Program-made: the position numbers and the translations under genes
Assembly: GCF_000264995.1 (NCBI RefSeq)
Contig: NW_006767439.1
Location: 1,550,903 to 1,614,902, forward strand
DNA: 64,000 nucleotides
Direction of reading: 5' to 3'
Origin: Punctularia strigosozonata HHB-11173 SS5
Lineage: Eukaryota; Basidiomycota; Agaricomycetes; Corticiales; Punctulariaceae
Shown here: positions 34,416 through 45,328 of the stretch, one piece after another
Numbering within the stretch: position 1 is the stretch's first letter
How the letters are laid out: each line of letters starts with the position of its first letter
Notes under the pieces: generated by a model
What the model was told of the DNA's origin: nothing
Seen by the model: the letters and a program-made list of their open reading frames with translations, nothing else
Databases searched by the model: none

Positions 34416-35787
34416 TCATATGCCCTCCTCCTCCTCCTCGTCGCCGGACACCTCCTGGTTTTCGAGCGCGGCCTTTTGCATGAGCTGTGCAAGGTCTTGG
34501 TCTTCGGTCTCGGACACCGCTTTCGGCTGTCGTTGGCATCAGCAAGTGAGTATGACGGACAGAATCAGATGATATCAAGAGAGAAAGACATACCTTCATC
34601 TTCACGACGAGCGACCCTCCCTGGTCCTCGATCGTGTGCTGTATGCTCTCAATGGCGCGTTCTAACCGGTCAACGGCCGAGAACTAGATATCCCGACGAA
34701 GTCGGTCAAGGCCCATGTTTTTCGGGTACGTGGCTTGAACGCGTACCTTATCCGTCGCGTTCGTGCTGAGAACGTACAATGGCGGAGCGACGAGCTTGGC
34801 CTTGATCGGTACCGCCTGGCTGCTCACCTTCTCGCCCGCCTTGAGAGCCTTCTTGATCGCGTCGATACCGGCCGGGGTGTAGCATGTCAGCTCGATGTCA
34901 GCCCGGAGCTTGATCGGCTGCGGCGTGAGCCGACGCGCGATCGTCGCCATGAGTAGCTTGAGCGTGCTTTCGGGGACGGGCTCGGGGAGGGAGGAGAACA
35001 CGGTGTCCTGTTCGCTAAAACGAAACGGTTAGGAATGACGACGCTATGGACTTGGATACTGACGTTAGCGCGAGCTTGAAGGCATCATAGGGGTGGCCGT
35101 ATGTCTTTCCTAGAGGCCACGCGATCTTATCGTACAGTTGTTCAAGTTTTTCTTCCTCGTTCGCCACACCGACGGGGTCTTCCGGGCCAACGGGCTCGGT
35201 GTCGTCCTCACCCGCCGCCCTCTTCGCTCGCCGCGCGCGCTTCGACTCCTTCGCCGCCTCCGCCGCTTCCTTATCGTCCAGTTCAGGAGCTGCCGCGCCA
35301 TTGGCATCTCCCGAAGGCAGCTTGGTCGCGACGTGGCGGAGGATGGACGCGACCGTCTTGGACTTCATGTAGCGCTCTTCGCACTTGATGATATCTTCGG
35401 GCGACACTCGGCGTTTTGAGAGATCGATGTATCCTGGATTGAAATCTGAATATCGGGGGCGGAGGATGAGGGGATCGGATGTGACGAGCCTTTTTCTTTG
35501 TCCACACGAAGTACCACGACCACCTCGTTCCTGCCGACTCGGATGAGCTTCTGGATAGAACGTATACGTCTCCGGGAAAGCTCAGAGAGCAGTATCATTC
35601 CCTCAATGTTGTCGTATTCTAGCTGGCGACCAAGCGTAGATGGAATCAAGCTCGGTGAGTTTTTGGTGATGCGATTTATATGCGACCAGCGTACCAGCTT
35701 CACGTACGCGCCCATCTCGGCAATCTGGCGCACTTGCACCATGACGAGCTCGTCAACCTCTGGATACCGTTGTTCGTAGTACCGCAT
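34416..35787 (-). CDS. SUI2: Translation initiation factor eIF2 alpha subunit, 354 aa
   Basis: The model is complement(join(34416..34526,34594..34683,34747..35014,35064..35433,35490..35622,35695..35787)). It starts [20 protein letters not shown], the conserved S1 domain. [19 protein letters not shown] carries the regulatory serine equivalent to Ser51 (residue 47 here), the target of Gcn2-type kinases. [22 protein letters not shown] completes the OB fold. The alpha-helical and C-terminal alpha/beta domains follow ([56 protein letters not shown]) with an acidic tail. An Ala/Lys/Arg-rich insertion (about residues 100-150) makes it longer than yeast eIF2-alpha. The second intron (35434-35489) has a GC rather than GT donor. 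eIF2 delivers initiator Met-tRNA to the 40S subunit. Confidence 0.95.
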
Positions 35788-36984
35788 CGTGAGCGAGGAG
35801 GTCGTCGGGGTCGGTGGAGGGCGATGAGATGAGAATGCCGAGTCAGACTCGAACGTTATCCGGACCTGCAACTGATCTTGATCAGATGTTCTACCTTATT
35901 CGGAGTCCCACGCTCAGATACATTCTACTGACTGTGGGAATACTCTCATCAATGGCGAACACTTAATTCTGGATCCGTCTGTCATATTTTTTCGATGCTC
36001 AATGCATAAGGCCACTTTGAACATATGTAGGACTTGCTGCCTCGCGCGCCGTCGAGAACGGAGCGAGCACTGACCAGCGGCTTCACCGCGGGGACCATTG
36101 ACTGAGTCACGCGGAGGAGGCGGGAATTTCCAAATTTGTCTTAGGCCGGCGCGTCAATAGCGACCGTCGGCCTTTACGTCGACGACGTGGTGTTCCAAAC
36201 TCTCTGCTCGTCTATTCCTCGGGGTCAGCAGACGAGCACGGGGCACTCCAGGGCTGCCGTATAAGAATCAAGTTCTAACATTGACCGCCTATCTTTGCAC
36301 TACGCTTTATTTGGCCTTCTCATGCGGATTTGCTCCGACAATCATCGCGTACGCGGCGACCGAATCAATGAGATTCGAGGCGATCCTCTTCAACTCTCTT
36401 CGACATAGGTAATACATGTTTACCGGGCCACAGATTAGCCATGCTCTACGGGCTTGCTCCGGTGAAACGATATATGGGATGCGACCTCGTAAAGTCCCAC
36501 ACGCTGCAACTGCACTTTGAGGGCAATCTTTGATAACTTTCGGTTTCAAGGAGATGTAATCGAATACGGCGCACTGTTGTCGGGCGCTGAAGGTGCGCTT
36601 GCGTCACGAAGGACGGCATCGGCGTAAACCTCGGGTCGACACCGAAGCTTCTACCCTGCTGCTCGGGTCGCCTGTATCCATGTCAGTGGATATAGCTTTC
36701 CCATGCTTCGAGAATTGCCTTGAACTGATTCTTGTAGCTACTTTTGGCCACACTCCGATGTTCACCCTCCCCACCCGCTGCAAGGGACCGCCCGCCCTCT
36801 CATCCCGAACGCCGGACAGATTGCTTCGTCTCCAACCCCGTCAATCCGACTATGCATGCCCCTGATGAGTTTACCCCGGACATTTCCCCGCACGCTCTTT
36901 GGTCTCGTTTCGAAAGCGTATAAAAGATGGCACGCTCGACGTCGTTTCACCTCACCGGTCTACCCAACCAGGCAATCAGCAGCA
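35788..36984. other. Intergenic region between eIF2-alpha and GH7; GH7 promoter
   Basis: No gene seen. The part near 36984 is the promoter of the cellobiohydrolase gene: a CCCCACCC box (about 36769) that fits the SYGGRG Cre1/CreA site on the minus strand, and a TATA box at 36919. Confidence 0.45.
36919..36926 (+). promoter_or_regulatory. TATA box of the GH7 gene (TATAAAAG)
   Basis: A canonical TATAAAAG lies 59 bp upstream of the ATG, as expected for a strongly inducible secreted enzyme gene. Confidence 0.75.
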
Positions 36985-38797
36985 ATGTTCCGCGCCGCAG
37001 CCCTCGTCTCCTTTGTCTTCCTCGCGACCGTGTCTGCCCAACAAGCCGGCACGTCCACCGCGGAGACCCACCCTGCGCTCTCGTACCAAACTTGCACCGC
37101 TTCCGGTGGATGCTCCACCGTGGCAGGCAGCGTCACTCTTGACTCCAACTGGCGCTGGGTTCACAACGTCGGCGGCTACACCAACTGCTACACCGGTAAG
37201 GACAAACGATTTACGTTGACATTGACGTTTATGCTCATCCTTGAGTTTAGGTAACGAGTGGGACGCAACCCTCTGTCCCGACCCAGAGACGTGCGCGACA
37301 AACTGCGCTCTCGACGGCGCCGACTACTCCGGCACCTACGGCATCACGTCCTCCGGCTCCGCGCTCACCCTCGCGTTCAAGACCGGCTCCAACGTCGGCT
37401 CGCGCGTCTACCTCATGAAGGACGAGTCTACCTACGAAACGTTCAACCTGCTCAACAAGGAGTTCACCATGGACGTCGATGTTTCCAAGCTCCCCTGCGG
37501 TCTCAACGGCGCCGTCTACTTCTCTGCCATGTCCCCCGACGGTGACACCTCGTCGACCAACACCGCCGGCGCCAAGTACGGTACCGGCTACTGTGACTCG
37601 CAGTGCCCGCGCGACCTTAAGTTCATTGAGGGCAAGGTATGCTGGTCTCCCCTCATGTATCGTGCCCCAGTTTCTGATAAACCCCCCTTTTTTCTTCAGG
37701 CCAACCTCATTGGCTGGAACGGCACCTCCGCTAACTCCGGCACCGGTTCCACCGGCGCGTGCTGTACCGAGATGGACATTTGGGAAGCCAACTCCATCTC
37801 CGAGGCCGTCACTCCCCATCCTTGCGAGGGCACCAGCATCACCGCCTGCACCGGCGACGAGTGCACCTCGACTTGTGACCAGGCCGGGTGCGACTTCAAC
37901 TCCTTCCGTATGGGCAACACGTCCTTCTACGGCCCGGACATGATCGTCGACACCACCAAGCCTATAACCGTCGTCACCCAGTTCCTCACCAACGACAACA
38001 CCACGACCGGCACCCTCTCCGAGATCCGCCGCATCTACGTCCAGAACGGCAAGGTCATCCAGAACTCGCAGTCGACCATTCCCGGCGTCACCGGTAACTC
38101 GATCACCGACTCGTGGTGCGCGGCGCAGAAGACCGCCTTCGGCGACACCAACACCTTCCAGCAGCTCGGTGGGCTCGAGCAGCTCGGCAATGCGTTCGCG
38201 AAGGGCATGGTCCTCGTCCTCTCGATCTGGGACGACTACGCCGTCAACATGCTCTGGCTCGACTCTGACTACCCGACCACCAAGGACGCGTCCTCTCCCG
38301 GTGTTGCCCGCGGTACCTGCTCGACCTCCTCCGGTGTGCCCGCCCAGGTCGAGGCCAACGGCGCCAGCATCTCGGTCACCTACTCGAACATCAAGGTAGG
38401 CGACATCGGCTCGACGTTCTCCGCAACCGGCTGTAAGTCGTTTGCCGCATCGACTTTACAATTCCCCTCTGACCACGCTCACTCGCAGCTTCCACCGGTT
38501 CGTCAGGATCCGGCTCCACCGGCACCACCACCGCCCCGGCCGGCTCTTCCCCGACCGGCGGCAGCGGCAGCGGTGGTTCCGTCGCGAAGTACGGCCAATG
38601 CGGAGGCACAGGTACGCTATAGATCATTGCCTTCGAGGGCGCTTCCTAACATTTTTCGTCTGAAGGCTTCACTGGACCGACCTCGTGCGCGTCTGGCTCG
38701 ACCTGTACCGTGTTGAACCCCTGTGAGTCGCCTCTCCATGCCATTTCCGGGTCTATTCTGACGAGTCTGTCCCACAGACTACTCGCAGTGCCTCTAA
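36985..38797 (+). CDS. GH7 cellobiohydrolase (Cel7A type) with C-terminal CBM1, 509 aa
   Basis: The model is join(36985..37195,37251..37636,37700..38432,38489..38611,38666..38722,38778..38797). It has a signal peptide [18 protein letters not shown] and a mature start QQAGTSTAE. The GH7 domain contains the catalytic block [12 protein letters not shown] (nucleophile Glu, Asp, acid/base Glu as E-x-D-x-x-E), SWRW-type glucose-binding Trp (SNWRWVH) and [11 protein letters not shown]. Many cysteine pairs are present. A Gly/Ser/Thr linker ([15 protein letters not shown]) leads to a CBM1: [20 protein letters not shown]...NPYYSQCL. It would release cellobiose processively from the reducing ends of cellulose, outside the cell. 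The tunnel-forming loops appear full length, favouring cellobiohydrolase over endoglucanase. The gene looks intact. The last exon is only 20 nt. Confidence 0.95.
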
Positions 38798-39551
38798 AAG
38801 TCTCGAGATCGGGTCGCTAGAGTGATTTGGATGGCTCCTCTCCTTATGATGTATACTATTGGGTCTTGAATGACACAGTGCTTATGGCTATCCTTCCGCA
38901 CTATGCTCCGTGCAGCGCAAGATGAAGTCTACCATCGCGAGTTACTCATGCTCGCCTTTGAAACGCGTGATGTCACCGCGCTTTGTGCCGCCGTTGACCG
39001 CAACGACATCGACCCTACGGTTGCTTCAGGTGGGTACCCTCTCTCCGTTGACTTGATTCTTGAGCTTGCCCATGCCGACCGGACTCGGTATCCCGCAACG
39101 CCATGACCCCTAAGTTCACCATCTGCTGATACTACACGGCCCTGATCGAACATGGCCTTATTCGATATCGATACTCATATTGTCGCCTGCAGTGTTTTGG
39201 CGAATAGATGGAACTGTCCAGAGGCCGCCGTTCATTCGTGAATGTCTCAACGCTCGATCTCGAGCATGTATAGTGAGTTCGAACGCAGCGTCAGACCCTT
39301 GTGCTAGTACACACGCTAAGTTCCCGAGTTCTTCACGGCAAGCGCAAACGCAGTTGACCTAAGATAAGGTGGACATGCATTCGAACAATATATATATTAG
39401 AATCACAAGCAACCCAATGAGGGCCTGAAAGCAGGACAAACAAAAAGCACAGGAACATCTTCGGGGGCCATACTTCATAGTACATGCAACGTTTGGTTGA
39501 ATCACAGAAACGAAAAATAAACGCAAGCTAATACTATATCTCACAACCTTT
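38798..39551. other. Intergenic between GH7 and TUP1; contains a conserved exon-like fragment
   Basis: Around 38930-39030 an open frame reads LAFETRDVTALCAAVDRNDI, followed by a GTGGGT donor-like site. A related fragment occurs on the minus strand at about 53349-53465. The rest is the 3' flanks of GH7 and TUP1. Confidence 0.45.
38930..39105 (+). pseudogene. Fragment of an unrecognised gene family (VDRNDID motif), copy A
   Basis: The frame contains AAVDRNDIDPTVASG and then, further on, a TATCCCGCAACGCCATGACC block. Both have counterparts in the same order on the minus strand at about 53290-53465. No complete gene could be built here, so I read it as a decayed or partial copy. The parent family is unknown to me. 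Confidence 0.35.
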
Positions 39552-42500
39552 TCAGCTGATCGTCTTGTAGCTCCCTAGTGACATCGACCGCGTTAGCCAG
39601 GGTAGGAACCCTCAGTTGGTCATGCTACTCACATATACGGGCCTGCCAGTCACCGCTGCCGCTCGCTATCATGCCGCCCTGCGGGTTGAGGTCGATTGAT
39701 ATCACTGCAGGCACGGTAGCATTGATAAGCTCCCGTATGTATAGGATTCCGAAGGTGTAACCGTACCAGAGTTTTTATGCCCTTGCAACATAAGCTGCAC
39801 CGTCGCCGTCCTCGCGTCCCAAAACTGGACACCGCGATCCTTCGACCCGGACACGACCCACTCCCCGTCCGCAGACACCGCGACAGACAGCACGTAGTCC
39901 TTATGTCCCAAAAAGTTCATCGTGCACTGGCTGCCCTTCTCCCCTCCCTCCTTCACGTCCTTCAGCGCCTTCTGCACCGCCGGGCCGCCCCTCGGCACGT
40001 TGCGGATGTCCCAGTACTTGAGAGTCTTGTCCAAACTGCCCGAGACGAGCCCCTTCCCGTCCGGCGTGAAGGCGACGGAGTAAACCGAATCTTTATGGCC
40101 GCGGAGGCGCTCGACGAGCTGGCCCGTGTTCACGTCCCAGATGCGGACGATGGTGTCTAGCGAGCCCGCGGCGACGAGGCGGCCGTCCGGGGACATGGCA
40201 ACGGAGGTGACGCCGGCGTCGATCGAGTCCGGTTCGTTGATAGCGAGTAACTTGGTGAGCGAGCCGCCTGTGCCTGTGCAAGAAGGATGCTGTGAGCACA
40301 CCCGCGTCACGGATTTAGGTAACACCCGCGAACTCACTCGGGGTTCCGTTGGAGTCGACCTCCATATCCCATATCCGAGCCGTCTTGTCTCCGGAGCCCG
40401 ACACGATCAGCCGCCCGTTGCGCGAAAATTCGAGCGAATAGATCTCTTGCTCGTGCCCATCAAAGATGTTCCGGATGCGCTTCTTGGCGATGTCCCAAAT
40501 CTATGGCACCATTAGCACTACTCCTACAAGGCGAGACAAGAGCACCTACCCGAATCTGCTTGTCTTCGGCACCAGTCGCTAGGTATTTGCCATCCGGGCT
40601 GAAGCACACACTCCGGATATACAAGTCGCCCTGCTTGCTAGCATTCTCGTCCACCAGAACACTAGACGCCCTCTCATCAGTCCCAGTCACCTCAAGTGGG
40701 AAAAAAGTCCAGCTAACCAAGTCTTGGCACCGGTCTTGACGTCGTAGATCTGCGCCGATCGGTTACACCCCGTCGCGAGGTACTTGCCGTCATGCGAGAA
40801 TCGCACGCAGCACACCACACTGCGATAGACAGGCACCGTCAGCATCTCCATCGCATTACATCGCGCAAACAGCGAGTGGGAAAAAAAAAAGTACCTCTCG
40901 TGATAGAGCGTATGTACCAAGTTGACGTCCAACACGCGCTTCACCTTAGGGTTCCACACCGCGAACCAGTCGCTGCCCTCCTGCAAACCGAACAGTGCCA
41001 TATTAGCAACCAAGAAGCGATTCGGCCATCAGGGGTCATACCTTCTTCAGCTCGGGAGGGATCGATCCCGGGCTCAGCGTCATAGGGTCTACCTCGTCAG
41101 CCGGCGCTGCGCCCGGTCCACCAGGAGGGGGAGGGGGAACACCAGAGCCAGGGTACCCAGGTCCACTCGGCACACCTATCCCAAGGCCATATTCATTAGA
41201 TCCCTGTGCCAGAAAACCCTCACGGAACATCAAGAGGACGACGTACCGGCCGAAGCACCAGCTGGAGCAGCCGAAGGCCCCGCAGATGCGGGCACCCCCG
41301 CCGTCGACAACGCAGGCGAATACCCTTCTAAAGGATGAAAAAAAAAATCGTCATCAGCACCCCGCTCCACGATTGCCCAGCCTCAGACAGACCTTTCGCC
41401 CTCACGTCCCTCTCCGTCTTCGCCCTCTTCAACTCGCGGTCGTCCCGCTCGCGCTCCCTCTCCCGCTGCTCCCGGTCACGCTCGCGCTCCCTATCGCGCT
41501 GCTCCCTCTCGCGTTCTCTCTCCCTCTCGCGCTCCCTTCCCCTCTCGCGCTCGTCCCTTCCCGGCTGTGGCGGCAGCTGCGGCTGCGACTGCTGAAACCG
41601 CGCCGGGTCGCCGCTCACGAGCCGCATGTCCCGCTCCGCGCGCTCGCGGTCCGAGAGCGTCAACCGCGCGTCGCGGTCCCTGATAAAGCAACCAAAAAAA
41701 ACAAAATCACACACTGATCGTCAGCATCCGGTTATGGCCGAAACGCAAGAGCGAAAAAGGGGGATGTCAACGAGCAAGCAAGAATAAAAAGACCGGGGAA
41801 AAAAATAAACGCGAGGGAATGTCGAACGAGAGGAAATATGACAAGGAAGCGGCCACCTACCGGTCCATCCGCGCGTCCCGTTCGCGCATTTCGCGATCCC
41901 GTTCACGTTCCCTGTCGCGATCCCGCTCACGGTCCATCCTTCCGTCGCGCATGGTGACGTCCCTGTCCCTCTCTCTCTCCGCCAGCCTGATCTCGCGGTC
42001 GCGGTCGCCTAACGAAAAAGAGTGTATAATCAGGACACAAAGCTCCCCCCTATGCCCTCTCTCTCTCCAACTAGACGAGGAGAGCGAAGGACAAATAACT
42101 CACGGGGCATATAATTCTCGGGCCCAGGGACAGGAGGGAGACCAGGGTAGCCTCCCGGTCCAGGTCCGCCTAACCCGACGGGACCGGGTCCTCCTGGACC
42201 GGTACCTGGCGTACCCAACGGCCCTCCAGGTGGCGCCGACAGCCCAATGGGGGGTAGTCCGCCGGGGCCGGGCGTGGGGGCGCCCGGACCGGAGATGGAC
42301 GGTGGCCCACCGGGGAGGCCGGGAACGGATGTGGGTGGACGCGAGGGGTCGAACTGACGAAAAGAAGGGGCGACGCGTTAGAGAAGAGGAAACGGTGGAA
42401 GAAACGTGATCGACGTACGCGATCGCGGCCGTCGCGGTCGCGCGAGAAGTCGGCGAGGCCGAGGCGGGCGTCGATGCGGCCGTCCATGCCGCGCCCGTCG

Positions 42501-43220
42501 AGTCCGCGCCCGTTGATCTCGGCCGAGCGGGCATCGAGCGAAGAGAGCCTGAAGTGCGTCGCATCTGAGTGAGATGCGCGGCGATGACTGCCGAGACGAC
42601 GTACCCTGGGCGCCCGTTGACGTCGCCGCGGTCTAGGCCGAGGCCGATGCCGCGCTCGCGCGGGTCAAGCTGGCCGTTCCGGAGGGCATCGACCTGGGCC
42701 CGCAGGCGCCCGAGCTCGTCTTCGTACTGCTGGCGGATCTTGCCGTGTTGGGCCTCGAGGTCGTACAGCGATTGGCGGATGATGTTCAGTTCGTTGACCT
42801 GGGATGTCACTGGAAAGGTACCGGACACGTGTCAGGATAGGTGCTTCTTTGAAAAGCCAATGGAAGTAGAAGGAATGAAGGGAGAGGCAAAGGGATAGAT
42901 AGCATGTGCGCCACATGTCCGAATCGGGCAACGCTTGTCCCGTTATGGTATAGGGGAAAGAAGAGGCGAAGGAGCCACACCTTTGGAGTCGTACTCGTCC
43001 CGCTGGCCACGGAGGAGTTCCGCCTCGCGCGATAGCCCGTCGAACTCGTTCCGGATGGCTTCAAAGTGGGCGTCCAAGCGCGAGCCGGGCGCGCTCGGTG
43101 GACCCGTCGGTTGCAGCGACCGATGCTGATCGCCCATTGTACGAAGTTAGCGCCCCCCGAGTTTCGGTTCGAGCCGGGTCGGTGGAAAGAGGGTCTCACG
43201 TTGTAGATGGAGGACGACAT
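39552..43220 (-). CDS. TUP1: Tup1 general transcriptional co-repressor, 821 aa
   Basis: The model is complement(join(39552..39574,39633..39704,39767..40273,40338..40500,40550..40661,40718..40819,40895..40980,41042..41175,41247..41327,41393..41679,41861..42008,42104..42353,42419..42548,42605..42809,42981..43125,43200..43220)). The N-terminal Tup_N coiled coil ([40 protein letters not shown]) forms the tetramer that binds Ssn6/Cyc8. A Gly/Pro-rich linker and an unusual Arg/Glu/Asp-rich mixed-charge block (residues about 251-395) follow. The propeller (about 468-821) has seven WD repeats, including [61 protein letters not shown] and a final ARIW|SYKTIS. It is recruited by DNA-binding repressors to silence glucose-repressed and developmental genes. 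Exon phases of the propeller are shared with the fusion gene at 48.2-52.3 kb. Confidence 0.95.
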
Positions 43221-45328
43221 GTCGGGTCCTCCTGTCGTCCTGATGTTGTGGGTGCGGTGAAACGACGACGAGGGAGACGGTGTGCGTGGTAGTGGCGACG
43301 GGGAAAAGGGCGTGCGGAAGGGAGGAAGACCGAAGCCGCGCCCCCCCAGTCCGGAGCCCAGCTTATATCACCCGGCAACCAAAGAAGGGGCAGGCTTCGA
43401 TGGCTCGCACGCCGAAGTCCTTCTTCTGGGTCGCCGGTCGGACAGATCGTCGCGGAGCTCGAAACTGACCACGACCCAGCGCTGTGGATCTGGTTCACAC
43501 ACTGTTCCTTTATCCAACTTCGGCAACGACCGCAACTCTGGCAGATCCCCGCAAGGCCGCTCCCAACGGAAGTGATGCCCACGCGCACTCTCTTCGTGCC
43601 TCTCAGATCTCTGTGAACCTCGGTCCGGCGCCGCGGGGACAATGGCAGTCCCAGATATCCAAGCGTTCGTGGGATGCATGATGGCTCGCAGGCTCAGCAC
43701 GAAGGTTTAAGCTCGAATCTACGCCGGACCATTTGCCCGTGTATTCATTGTTCAGATTCCCTGCGCACGAGGATGGCTATGTATACTTCGTGTCTATCAA
43801 TCTCCTTCCTTATCCGGGGCGTCAGCCAGAGACATGAGGTGAGGCGTGGGCATTCCTGCTCCATCATGAGGCATGCATTCGTTTCATACTTTAACGGCAG
43901 AAGGTGCTATCATCTGGACCTCTTGTCTCTCGCGTTCTTGCTGGAGAAGTAAGGCCGTCGCTGCGCTTTTCCAGATTAATGACGCGATGACGACCACGAA
44001 CAAAGGGAGAAGCGAATGACATACGATATGGAAGAAACGACCAAAAATACAAGGCGTCTTGTCGAATTAAGCCCTCTTCTGCTTCGCACCCTCTCCTTCT
44101 AGAGCCAGCCCGGATTGCCAACGGTAGCCGGCATTCTCTCATCACTGTCATATATAGCCATCGCGCGTCTGTCCCGTCCATCTTACAAGACAAAAGATGG
44201 GATAAACAGCGAATTGCCAACATGCGGCTGTGTGTTGCCATTCCACGAGAGCCTGTCTAGAACAACCTGTTGCCCTTTCTTTTCATCTACGGAGATTGCG
44301 CGAGTAGGGCATCCGAGCTCCTTGCCTCTATCATCGATTCCTCGTGGGCGGCGAATCGCCCAGAGGTAACCGCCTATTTCTGCAAAATGGCACGTGACTA
44401 ACTGAACTCTCTCTTCGGCCTATGTCGCCTCCGAGTCCCTTTCTTCGGCTTCGACGGACGGGTCGCACTGGCGTTCGTATATACCACTTATTCATGCAAA
44501 ACAACCTGGAAACCCACAATCATCCGAGCTCGACCTTACCCAGACTCCCGAATGACTGAACATATCACGAACGCATCATGATCAAGGAGCCGTCCGCCAA
44601 CGCGGGCGTCCACGGCGAACGAGATTGTGAACCTTCTCTTGCCTCACGCCTCTGTGCCGCGAAGGGCACTAAGATAGACGATGCTCGACATACTCGATGT
44701 GACGATTGAGAAGCACGCATAACCGAACGTCCTGCGACGCGTAGAGATACCTGCGTCCATGCTGACAACCATTGTTACCGCGACATATCACTGCGACATA
44801 GCGCCCTGGACGACAACAAGTTTGAAGAATACGCATTCACCTCTGAGGACACAATAACATCTCGTCCCCTCCACTTTTCAAACTTTCGTCGCATGGCCGC
44901 CATGTCCTTCTGACCCCCCACGCATTGATCCATCTTCACGAACGCCAGTCACGAGAGCGAACGTTACGACCCGGCCCGTTTCGCCCACTTGGACCACCAC
45001 CTGTAAGGCTGTCATGCTACTCATCGCTTCCTAGCCTTTCCTGAACCCCATCGTCTTGTACTAGTAGCCCACCCGGCGGCGTATGCTCGGCACATCCCCA
45101 TCATGCCTCGTTTCGCCGGCCCCAGTCACCGGGTTCCCGCCTCGCCTTCTACGACCTGCCTGTCTCCGCCTCGCCTCGCCTTCTCGGTCTCGGTCAATTG
45201 ACCCCGATATTCGCGTAAATGTGACCTGGCGATGGCGAGCCTTCATAAGGCGGGTCGCGAACCGAGGCGAAGACGTCCTCAGCTCTCCTGTGCGACACGT
45301 TCATTCGCTCAGAAGCTCGTCGCCCGCG
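43221..45328. other. Large intergenic region upstream of TUP1 and GH27; no gene seen
   Basis: These 2.1 kb separate the divergent starts of TUP1 and the alpha-galactosidase gene. Open frames here are short and without motifs. The part near 43221-43480 is the TUP1 promoter/5' UTR. The last 300 bp contain pyrimidine-rich sequence before the GH27 ATG. Confidence 0.45.
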
